Assembly: GCA_025504975.1 (NCBI GenBank)
Contig: JANUWI010000003.1
Coordinates: forward strand, 124,001 to 188,000
Length of the DNA: 64,000 bases
Direction of reading: 5' to 3'
Source: Plenodomus lindquistii
Taxonomy: Eukaryota; Ascomycota; Dothideomycetes; Pleosporales; Leptosphaeriaceae
Shown piece after piece: positions 56,838 through 64,000 of the stretch. Both the position numbers and the translations under genes were made by a program. The stretch's first letter is position 1; every line of letters starts with the position of its first letter. The notes under the pieces are model-generated. The model was not told the DNA's origin. It ran no database searches and saw nothing but the letters and a program-made list of their open reading frames with translations.

Positions 56838-57254
56838 GCAGGCGAGTTACCTCCGTAGGTCCCTGTACGCAGCATCGCGGTTTACTGCAGAGGCGGCGCA
56901 AATACTGAATTGACCAGTGTTCTTATCTCCTTAATTCCATATTGAATTCAAACTGGCTACAACCCAGTTGTTGTGACGTCATAGCATCCTGACAACTCAC
57001 CATCGGACTTAGCGGGGGGTACGACGATAATGCTCCCAATTTAGACATCTTGCGATAAATCCGGGCCCACCAGATATTCTGACCCCACAGCGTTAGACCT
57101 ATGTCCATTGTTTGTGTGGATCACTCCACAAACCTGGGATATATATGTGTTCACACACACGCCATTACAATGTACTGCCTCTATTCATCAAATCTCTACC
57201 CTAGTCTCAAAAAATCAGCAAACTTGCTTACCATCTGATACTGTTGCATATACC
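56838..57254. other. Intergenic upstream of the short-chain dehydrogenase
   Basis: 417 bp without a gene. A TATATAT element at 57140-57146 lies about 110 bp before the next start codon, a plausible TATA box. The leader that follows is AC/CT-rich. Confidence 0.45.
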
Positions 57255-58226
57255 ATGGCCTCACCCACTCCATACACCCGTGAAACGACTATCGCATCCG
57301 CTATCGCAGCTGAACACGCATCCCAAATCACCGGGAAAATCATCTTGACAACCGGAGTCACCCAAGGCGGTCTAGGCGCGACCTTCGTGCACGAAGTCGC
57401 CAAGCACAATCCCAGCCTCCTCATTCTAGCAGGCCGTTCCGCATCCAAAGCCCAAGCCACGGCCGACGCGCTCAAAGCCGACCCAGCCACGGCAGACGTC
57501 AAGACGCGCGTGCTGGTCCTCGATCTCGCATCGCAAAGTCAGGTCCGACAGGCCGCCGAGGAAGTACTAGGCTACCCAGAAGATCACATCGATGTCGTTG
57601 TCAATTCTGCCGGGACCATGGCAGGGCCACACCAGACGACCAAAGATGGTCTTGAGAACCAATTCGGCTCGAATCATATTGGTCACTTCCTCTTTACCAA
57701 CCTGATCATGCCCAAGATCCTTGCTGCCAAGAGGCCCAGAGTGGTCAATGTCTCGAGTGACGGACACCGATTCAGCGGTATACGCTTCGACGATCCAAAC
57801 TTCCAGGATGGAGCAGTATATGACCGGTTCGATGCGTATGGCCAGAGCAAGACGGCAAATATCCTGTTCTCCAAGGCGTTGGCTGAGAAACTTGGGCACA
57901 AGGGGTTGCGAGCTTATAGTCTGCATCCGGGGGTGACTTTCGGAACATCCCTCATGCCGTTCGAATGGACGGATAAAGACACGGCGGAGGTAATGGACAA
58001 GGGTAGAAAGGTTGGCTGGTCCCAAGACCTCGACATAAAGACTCTTGATGAATGCGCGGGCACACATGTTGTCGCTGCGTTTGATCCCAGATTGGACGAT
58101 CACAACGGTGTGTATCTTGACAACGGCCATGTGGCGGAGCCAGAGAAGACGGCGCAGAATCCAGAAGACGTGGAAAAGTTGTGGAAGCTCAGCGAGAAGC
58201 TTGTAGGACAGTCTTTTACATACTGA
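57255..58226 (+). CDS. Short-chain dehydrogenase/reductase
   Basis: A single-exon NAD(P)-dependent oxidoreductase of 323 aa, of the retinol-dehydrogenase/WW-oxidoreductase-like SDR group. The start at 57255 (MASPTPYTRE) is chosen over the in-frame upstream ATG at 57108, which lies before the TATA-like element. The Rossmann motif reads TGVTQGGLG from about residue 33 (usual form TGxxxGxG). LILAGRSASKA follows, then the DLAS acidic turn, the NSAG motif (VVVNSAGTM), catalytic Ser about 167 (NVSSDGH), and Tyr195 and Lys199 (YGQSK). LHPGVTFGTSL is the post-active-site loop. The substrate is unknown. No secondary-metabolism enzymes lie beside it, so a stand-alone role is likely. Confidence 0.9.
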   Translation: MASPTPYTRETTIASAIAAEHASQITGKIILTTGVTQGGLGATFVHEVAKHNPSLLILAGRSASKAQATADALKADPATADVKTRVLVLDLASQSQVRQAAEEVLGYPEDHIDVVVNSAGTMAGPHQTTKDGLENQFGSNHIGHFLFTNLIMPKILAAKRPRVVNVSSDGHRFSGIRFDDPNFQDGAVYDRFDAYGQSKTANILFSKALAEKLGHKGLRAYSLHPGVTFGTSLMPFEWTDKDTAEVMDKGRKVGWSQDLDIKTLDECAGTHVVAAFDPRLDDHNGVYLDNGHVAEPEKTAQNPEDVEKLWKLSEKLVGQSFTY

Positions 58227-58619
58227 AGTTGACCACTGTACGATAGAGCTGTTGTTGACCAATTCCTGGGCCCTGGCGAAAGTGTTTAGTATAGCTATTA
58301 CGATATATTCAAGATTTTGGAGACGCTATCTAGATATTAGTTATGAACTGTATGAGAGATTATCAACTTACTCTAGTAGTTTCGGGCTTAATCGTCTTCT
58401 CCTCGGTGATTCGCAGATCCAAGATTTATACTCTTTGATTGAGATGTTGACTCAATGAACACGAGCCCCCATCATAGACAGGGTGCCCAGAGCTCTCAGC
58501 TCCTCAAATATATATCCAACACCCTCTTTGAATCCCATGCTCTTTGTCTCATCATCCTTTATGGTGAGAAATCTGCGCTATGCCATTATAATTCTCAATA
58601 TCTCGACCCTTCCCCATGA
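58227..58619. other. Intergenic between convergent SDR and VPS71 genes
   Basis: 393 AT-rich bp expected to hold both 3' UTRs. No gene is seen. Confidence 0.5.
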
Positions 58620-59396
58620 TCAAGCCCATTTCAAACACCTCGTAGCCTCATGCGCATCTTTACACTCCAACCCACACACCCTCGCTCCACACTTTCTACA
58701 CTTGATACTCCCCCAATACCCACAATTATCGCAAAACTGGCGTTGCGGCGGAGCCCCAGCCGGCGGCGGCGCAACATGGCTCGCAGCATACGACAACGGG
58801 GGAGCATTCAGCAGCACCTCCATCTCATTCGGGTCCAGCGGCGCAGGCATGCGATCGTCAATCGACAGCAACGCATCGTCTCCAAAGCTCGTGTCGATGC
58901 TCTGCGTAGGATCATGGCTCGGAGCAGGTGTCCCTCTTCCAGGCGTGGCCGGCGTCGCCATACCCGACGTAAATACACTCTGCCTCCTACTTGCACCCGC
59001 AGCACTTCTCCCCGCTGTCCCTGCACTCCGCGAAGTCGTCGCAGTCACCTGTCCCAACTGCGCTTCCTCATCGTCAAGCCAATGTTTGATCTGCCGCTGG
59101 TACTGAATAATCCGCCTCGCGTTCTGTGTCTTGGGCACGTCTTGTTTCCCTGGTATCGCAATTGTCTGCTTGGGGTCGTTGTCGCGTTCTAATTCGGCGA
59201 TGCGCCGCGCAATGGCGGTTTGCTGGCGTGCGGAGAGCTCGTTTTCGCCGCGGGCGCCCGGGAGTGCGGCTGCGGCTCGCTTTTTGTTCTTGGGGTTGAT
59301 GGCGACTTTGGAGGGGTCGTAGCCTGTGTCGACTACGTAGGTCCAGCCGGGCGCTACGGTGGCCGTGGAGTTGGGGAGCACTTCAACGTGCGGCAT
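58620..59396 (-). CDS. VPS71: HIT-zinc-finger protein Vps71 (SWR1 complex)
   Basis: This is a subunit of the SWR1 chromatin remodeller, which exchanges H2A for H2A.Z; the human counterpart is ZNHIT1. It is a single exon of 258 aa. The N-terminal part has GWTYVVDTGYDPSKVAINPK and a basic patch. A helix with RRIIQYQRQIKHWLDDEE, then a Ser/Thr/Pro linker, leads to the C-terminal zf-HIT at about residues 218-258. Its ligands are visible in FCDNCGYWGSIKCRKCGARV followed by CGLECKDAHEATRCL (C4-C2HC arrangement). The finger lies at the extreme C-terminus, as in Vps71. The gene is head to head with the thioesterase gene across 334 bp. Confidence 0.9.
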   Translation of the reverse strand: MPHVEVLPNSTATVAPGWTYVVDTGYDPSKVAINPKNKKRAAAALPGARGENELSARQQTAIARRIAELERDNDPKQTIAIPGKQDVPKTQNARRIIQYQRQIKHWLDDEEAQLGQVTATTSRSAGTAGRSAAGASRRQSVFTSGMATPATPGRGTPAPSHDPTQSIDTSFGDDALLSIDDRMPAPLDPNEMEVLLNAPPLSYAASHVAPPPAGAPPQRQFCDNCGYWGSIKCRKCGARVCGLECKDAHEATRCLKWA

Positions 59397-59730
59397 CGTG
59401 GTGGTGGTGAGTGGGATGTGACATGGAAGAAGTGATTGAGACGATGAATTGTGCCCAAGTCACGTGCCAACGCGTGGGCGCGTTTAGACATTACGGTCCG
59501 GGTTTGCGGGGTATCGGTTGTATGGATTATTTGTAATCGTAATCGTCTCGCACGGTCGGAAATGATAGATGCAATCACACATCTAGACTAGGTATTGACG
59601 TTGTACTGTGCATATATGTTGTTTCGCACCACTATCCATCTCTGGGGCTACACATCCTGAACATCCTGGACACCCCACCTGAACCATCTAACCACCTTCA
59701 ATTACTTTAAACATTACATCGAACAAAGTA
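59397..59730. other. Divergent promoter of VPS71 and the thioesterase gene
   Basis: 334 bp with no ORF of note. Both start codons face outward, so this short region serves both genes. Confidence 0.5.
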
Positions 59731-60516
59731 ATGGCTGCCACTCGCGAACCACCCATTATAATCTCCCCCTCCTCCCCACCATCAGATATCACCCACTCCT
59801 CCGCCTTCATATTCCTCCACGGCCTCGGCGACACAGCCTCAGGCGTCGAAAACATAGCCCACCAATTCCAATCCGCCAACAAGCTTCCACACATGACCTG
59901 GGTAATCCCCAACGCCCCAGAACTCCACGACCTAGCATCAACAGCCTGGTTCCTCCCTACCCGTCTATCCCCTTACCCCCCTTCTCGCCCCGAACTCGAA
60001 GACGAAGAAGATGAAGACGGAATCCTGGCTTCCGTGGCTTACGTTAAAAGCCTAATCGATGACTTGGTGCAGCAGGGTATTCCCAAGAATCGTATTGTAG
60101 TGGGTGGGTTCTCCCAAGGTCACGCCATCGCCTTATCCACTTTCTTGCTGTCGCCTGTGGCTAGCGGTATAGCCGGGATTGTGGGGTTAAGCGGCTATTT
60201 ACCTTTAGCTTCTCGCATCGATTCTCTGCGCGAAGACGCCAATTTACCTGCAAAGGTACACCCAAGCAATGGCGGTGGGAAAGCGACGAAGATTTTCCTC
60301 GCCCGCGGCACAAACGATCGGCTTGTTCCACGTCGGTATCATAGATTGTGCTACGAGGCGTTGTACGAACTAGGTGTTGAAGAAGGGGACGTGACAATCA
60401 GGGAGTACGAGGGTCTGGGGCATGTGATGGGAGGAGCGGAGCTGAGGGATCTGTGTACGTGGTTGGAAGATGTGGTTCCTGATTTGAGTGTTACTCCTGC
60501 AGGCGCCGAGACTTGA
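59731..60516 (+). CDS. APT1: Acyl-protein thioesterase/carboxylesterase
   Basis: A cytosolic alpha/beta hydrolase of the phospholipase/carboxylesterase family, whose APT1 members remove palmitate from cysteines of G-proteins and Ras. It is a single exon of 261 aa. FIFLHGLGDTASG is the oxyanion strand-loop. Catalytic Ser is about 128 in GGFSQGHAIAL, Asp about 196 in RGTNDRLVP and His about 231 in EGLGHVMGGAEL. The nucleophile elbow is followed by His (GFSQGH) where APT1 normally has Gly or Ala. An acidic insert (ELEDEEDEDG) lies before it. The lid-region motif PNAPELHDLASTAWF is shorter than usual and lacks the common MRSWFD form. This may mark a fungal side branch rather than strict APT1. Confidence 0.82.
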   Translation: MAATREPPIIISPSSPPSDITHSSAFIFLHGLGDTASGVENIAHQFQSANKLPHMTWVIPNAPELHDLASTAWFLPTRLSPYPPSRPELEDEEDEDGILASVAYVKSLIDDLVQQGIPKNRIVVGGFSQGHAIALSTFLLSPVASGIAGIVGLSGYLPLASRIDSLREDANLPAKVHPSNGGGKATKIFLARGTNDRLVPRRYHRLCYEALYELGVEEGDVTIREYEGLGHVMGGAELRDLCTWLEDVVPDLSVTPAGAET

Positions 60517-60628
60517 ACACTCGTGCGCGAGCGATGCGCTTGAAGTGATAATCGCTTTATTATTTGATGAGGTATTCTCATCTTCATATCCTTCTCTTCT
60601 TTTCCATCTCCCATAGCGCCTAACTAGG

Positions 60629-62553
60629 CTAGGCTATGGATTCACCTCCAGCTTTCGGTTTCGCTTTGTCCTTGCTCTTTCCTTTTTGCTTCAGCTTCGG
60701 GGCTGGTTTCGGTATCCGGAACGGATGTGCCTCGGTGTTGAAGACCCAGTCATCCAGACTGATCAGCTCTGGCTCGCTGAAGATGAGATAGAAGTACTTG
60801 AGTGTTTCGCCCATCCAGAAGCTCTGTCATCATGGTTAGCCAAGGTCTTCTTGTACGACGACGCAGAAGTGTGTTGACGGCTTACCTCCTGACTGTCCAT
60901 CCTCGGCGGCACCTCAGCCGAAACATCCATAAGCGCCGAATTGCCTATATCCGTATCTGTACTCTTCATAATCGCAGTCCACATATCCCACGCCACTGCT
61001 TGCCAGTGCTGCTCGCCCGTGATGCGATACATGATGAACACGCTCTCGATCGCCTCTGGCCTCAACACATAGCGCCTATCATCAATCGCCGTGAACCCTT
61101 GAGGTAATCTCAACCCCGCGATATTCTTAATCGGATCCTTCTCTCGACTCGCGTCCGTTCGTGCAACAATCTCCTCGTGCCACTCCTTCTCGTTCCAGGA
61201 ACAGGACGTCGTGTTACTGCATTTCAGCATGTGCGAAAGTTCGGGCATGATGCCAGCGGGCGAGGCCTTGTACGCCCAAACACACGAGTCAGTGAGTTTA
61301 CGTCCAATGTCCACGTGTTCGTCCTTTTGGAAGATTTTGCCGCCGAGCGCGTACATGCCGCCGGTATAGCATCCAAGGTGCTGCAACTGCGGGTCGAGAA
61401 ACTCGGTTGAGCCTTCGACGCGCACAAAGCCCGACACGAGCATGTCTGGGTCTTCGGGGACGGAAGGACGGAAGAGAAGCTTTTGCGTGGCGGTGGACAT
61501 GGAGGACTCGTACAATTTACGGTAGATTAAGTCTTGGCCGGCGAGCAAGGCGTACATTTTGCCAAAGTATTCATAGGTCGAGTCGGCCATGGAGGAAAGG
61601 GTGAAGCCTGTATCTTCGGTGAAGTCGGCTTCCTTGCCATTGACAACGATGGGCCACATGCCCGGGAGTTTGGTCTTGTCTTGTTGATCTTCTAGCAGTC
61701 TTGTAATCCGTGTGACGGCATCGTAATATTTTGGCTCATCAGTAAGTTGTGACAGGCGTGTGAATTCCATGGTCAGCGACCCAATCTCCGCAAGCAACAC
61801 CCGGTCATCCGCAACCTGCGGCTTGCCCTCTCCCGCAGCCTTGAAGTCCCACCGCGTAACCGGCATGTGGTTCGGTGTATCAAACGCATGATACAGCATC
61901 TCGCCCACCTCTTTTGCCTTGTTCAACAGCCTCTCGTCACTGCTCAACTCATACGCCGAGAGCAGCCCCCCCAGGTGTCTGATGTTAACCTCAAACACAT
62001 TGATCTTGTCTATATCTGTGTACCCAAAATCGATCCTCTCGACATCGGGCATGGCCGTGGTGAATTCCTCCTCAAAGCCCATGATGTACAGCGTGTCTAA
62101 CGCATCGATCAGCGTGGCTCCCCACCCCCCAAAGTGATTCGTCACTTCTCCGCTTATGGGCCGAATTTCATCGTGCAGCCATCCATACGCTCTGTAATTG
62201 CTCCAGCACTTCCAGAACTGTCTTCGCACTTGTTCTCTACGCGTCTCGCGGATGTTCTTGGCCGTGGCCTCTTCAGGCTTCTTAGAGAAGTCGAATTGAA
62301 CCCTGGGCAGGGCAGCGGGTGCGCCGTCGGGCAGTGGGATATACGACGATACGCGGTTCTTGATGGGGACTTTGGCCCAGTTGAACGATTTGTACTTTTG
62401 CGGTCTCTGTGTTCGATGGTCTACTTTTCCGCCTTGGGCGTGCTGTGAGCCAGGAGGGCCATCTGGCTGGTACGGGAAACTGAGCGAGTACAAAAAGTAA
62501 ATAAAGGCTGCTGTTGCGATTGCGTAGAGGCCATATCGTCGTAACAGCGCCAT
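60629..62553 (-). CDS. GH47 mannosyl-oligosaccharide alpha-1,2-mannosidase
   Basis: A class I alpha-mannosidase trimming Man9 N-glycans in the ER or Golgi; it needs calcium and inverts configuration. Exons on the minus strand are 62553-60886 and 60823-60629, giving 620 aa with a 62-bp intron (GTAAGC...GACAG). It is a type II membrane protein: a short cytosolic MALLRRYG, then a hydrophobic anchor (LYAIATAAFIYFLYSLSF) and a lumenal catalytic domain. GH47 marks are GWGATLIDALDTLYIMG, FEVNIRHLGGLLSAYELS, EDTGFTLSSMADSTYEYFGK, YVLRPEAIESVFIMYRITG and, after the intron, FWMGETLKYFYLIFSE and VFNTEAHP, whose Thr binds calcium. An in-frame ATG at 62634 would add 27 hydrophobic residues and a second membrane-like stretch. 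The tail is Lys-rich. Confidence 0.92.
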
Positions 62554-63106
62554 GCTTAAAAGGCGGTACAAGTGTATTAGAAAAAGTACAAAGAAAAGGA
62601 GTGAGAAGGCAAGGAAAAGAAGAAGACGAGGCAAGATGCTGCCTGCCGTACGTTCAGGCCATGTAGGAGCAGAAGGGCGGATCGCAAAGGCATGCTGGCT
62701 GGCTCCTGGCGCGAGTCGCCGTCCCTGCCAAGCTGCTAGTTCGGCAGCAACGGTGGACCCGCATGCGCCGAATCATCCGCTTGGATTGAGTCGTTGAATC
62801 GAAGCATTCCTGATCGGCAATTTGGCCGCGTCAAGCTTTCTCTGGTGGGTGCTGGGTACGCGTTTCGTGTTGATGGAAACGCGTTGTGAAAGTGTAACGT
62901 AGGCGACATGGTTTCATATTCCGCATTGGTAGGTACCCCGCATCACCGTTATGCTCGCACACTCAAATCGACGTGTATCCATGTGCAACAATCATCATTG
63001 TAATCTCTGATGCCTTACGTTGTGCCACATTCCATCATCCAGCTTCATGAGTACTTCATTGGCGTTTCGTCATTACTTCCCCTACCCTACTCCTTGACCC
63101 TTCCGC
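62554..63106. other. Intergenic, GH47 gene to small hypothetical gene
   Basis: 553 bp upstream of the mannosidase (minus strand) and downstream of the small hypothetical gene. It includes the alternative upstream mannosidase start at 62634. No other gene is seen. Confidence 0.5.
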
Positions 63107-63439
63107 CTATCGTGTCCCATAGTTCGGCCCCCCAATCCCCTTCTCCCCAGGGTTGTTCGCGCTTGGGTCGACGCCGACATTCGAGTTGCCGCTGTCTGAT
63201 GCTACAGGTGCCTCGCCAGGCTTCTTCTGCTCCGTTGCGCCGGGCGCATTTGCGGCGCCCAGACCTTTTGCTGTACGAGAAGCTATGTCAGCACTAAGGT
63301 CAAGTATAGGGGTTTGGCAGCGAATGATAGGCAAAGGGAGGCAAGTTAAAGTACAGAAGAACGACGAACCTTCAGCGTCCTGCTTGTTGAACTTATCGGA
63401 TGCGGCATTGGACTGGCCGGGTGTCTTGGAGTGTGGCAT
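63107..63439 (-). CDS. Small hydrophilic hypothetical protein
   Basis: Minus-strand exons are 63439-63370 and 63270-63107, joined across a 99-bp intron (donor GTTCGT, weak; acceptor GTACAG), giving 77 aa. The 110-codon unspliced frame also stays open, so intron retention would give a longer protein with a hydrophobic insert. The spliced protein is Gly/Ala/Pro/Asn-rich and disordered (MPHSKTPGQSNAASDKFNKQ, NNPGEKGIGGPNYGTR), with no signal peptide. Such small hydrophilic proteins in fungi are sometimes stress-related, but no function is claimed. Confidence 0.6.
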   Translation of the reverse strand: MPHSKTPGQSNAASDKFNKQDAEGSSFFCTLTCLPLPIIRCQTPILDLSADIASRTAKGLGAANAPGATEQKKPGEAPVASDSGNSNVGVDPSANNPGEKGIGGPNYGTR

Positions 63440-63733
63440 TTTGACGGCGGTGGGATGTGAATTTTTGTAAGGTTTTGGAGGTGAGTTTGGTAGTGAGAAA
63501 TTGTATTAATCTGGCAATTCACACGAGCGGCTCCGTTCTTAAAGGGTTGGTCGTTCAAAGATATTTTCTAGTCATGATGCAATGACCTGGTTTAGTCGAC
63601 GATGACATCGGCGATGAGCCCACGACGAGTTCGCAACACCATAACATTCTTGACATGTCTTCAAGAACTGGACACACCATTTCGCCCCCCAGCTCAAATA
63701 TGGCCAGCATCATTATTAATTTACTCAGTACTG

Positions 63734-64000
63734 CTACCCCCTTCCAAACACTTTAGTAGCCTTGATATCATCCTTCGAAACAAATCCTCTTTCGTGTAGA
63801 TCCGTTTCCATCTCAGCCGCTCTGAATCGCTTACAATGTAGCATAACAACACCGTCTGGGAGATCACGTCTCCTTCTCACCCGGTGTATCCTTTTCAAGG
63901 TCATACGGCCAAACCTGCCGGACATCGCTCTCGTCCCGCAACGGCTCGTCTTCGTCATGCTCACCTTGCAGGACCTCTTGCAGCAACATTTGATACATCT
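63734..64000 (-). CDS. C-terminal part of an unknown gene (partial, frame problem)
   Basis: The gene is cut by the right edge. From 63999 downwards the minus strand reads an acidic segment (MYQMLLQEVLQGEHDEDEPL, RQVWPYDLEKDTPGEKE) and meets TGA at 63864. A different frame then gives a protein-like end, LPDGVVMLHCKRFRAAEMET followed by DLHERGFVSKDDIKATKVFG, to the stop at 63734. The two parts look like one protein. A GTGAG...CCCAG segment of 25 bp between them would join the frames exactly, but is shorter than normal fungal introns; a one-base indel would also explain it. The family is not recognised. Confidence 0.45.
   Translation of the reverse strand, partial: RCIKCCCKRSCKVSMTKTSRCGTRAMSGRFGRMTLKRIHRVRRRRDLPDGVVMLHCKRFRAAEMETDLHERGFVSKDDIKATKVFGRG

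Noticed and set aside
1..64000. CRISPR arrays, operons, bacterial promoters or terminators, rRNA genes
   Set aside because: None was seen, and the genome is fungal; regular tandem repeats here are microsatellites or coding minisatellites.

Overview
The window looks like chromosomal DNA of a filamentous ascomycete, most likely a Dothideomycete of the Pleosporales type (the order is inference). The genes are monocistronic, lie on both strands, and are split by short GT-AG introns of about 47-62 bp. They encode eukaryotic and fungal proteins: Rrp6, Mdm35, a GGA adaptor, Tsr3, Yvc1, a Sec7-PH exchange factor, a metacaspase, Vps71 and a GH47 mannosidase. I saw no operon, rRNA, tRNA, CRISPR array or intact transposon.

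Layout. At 1-11.6 kb there is a dense housekeeping block: a PARG-like C-terminus, RRP6 (-), MDM35, a MAPEG protein, GGA, TSR3, then YVC1 (-). From 11.6 to 15.9 kb lies a gene-poor stretch with an AT-rich island. A Sec7-PH GEF (15.9-20.8) is followed by a spacer holding an unassigned minus-strand coding signal near 22 kb, then a type I metacaspase (23.3-25.0). At 25.7-29.1 kb are two tandem paralogues of an unknown coiled-coil family, each cut by one in-frame stop. A D-serine dehydratase-like enzyme follows (30.0-31.5), then two large, mostly disordered proteins (33.1-40.7). The second of these overlaps a 98-codon ORF by 8 nt.

From 41 to 50 kb is an accessory-looking segment. It holds a small acidic ORF, a secreted HEXXH metallopeptidase and, divergent from it, a small secreted Cys protein with a 57-bp coding minisatellite. 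The acidic ORF and the secreted protein share a PPLP...EPSGPLP tail. Then come 4.2 kb without a convincing gene and an MFS sugar transporter (50.0-51.8).

The right end holds a divergent pair (a helical-bundle protein resembling fungal HeLo/DUF7580 proteins, and a disordered/helical protein), a short-chain dehydrogenase, VPS71 (-), an acyl-protein thioesterase, a GH47 alpha-mannosidase (-), a small hypothetical protein and the 3' end of another gene.

Functional themes are RNA processing (Rrp6, Tsr3), mitochondrial lipid import (Mdm35), Golgi/endosome traffic (GGA, Sec7-PH), vacuolar calcium (Yvc1), chromatin (Vps71) and secretory glycosylation (GH47). They do not form one pathway. Splice junctions were placed by eye from GT-AG signals, reading frame and recalled family sequence; none has transcript support.
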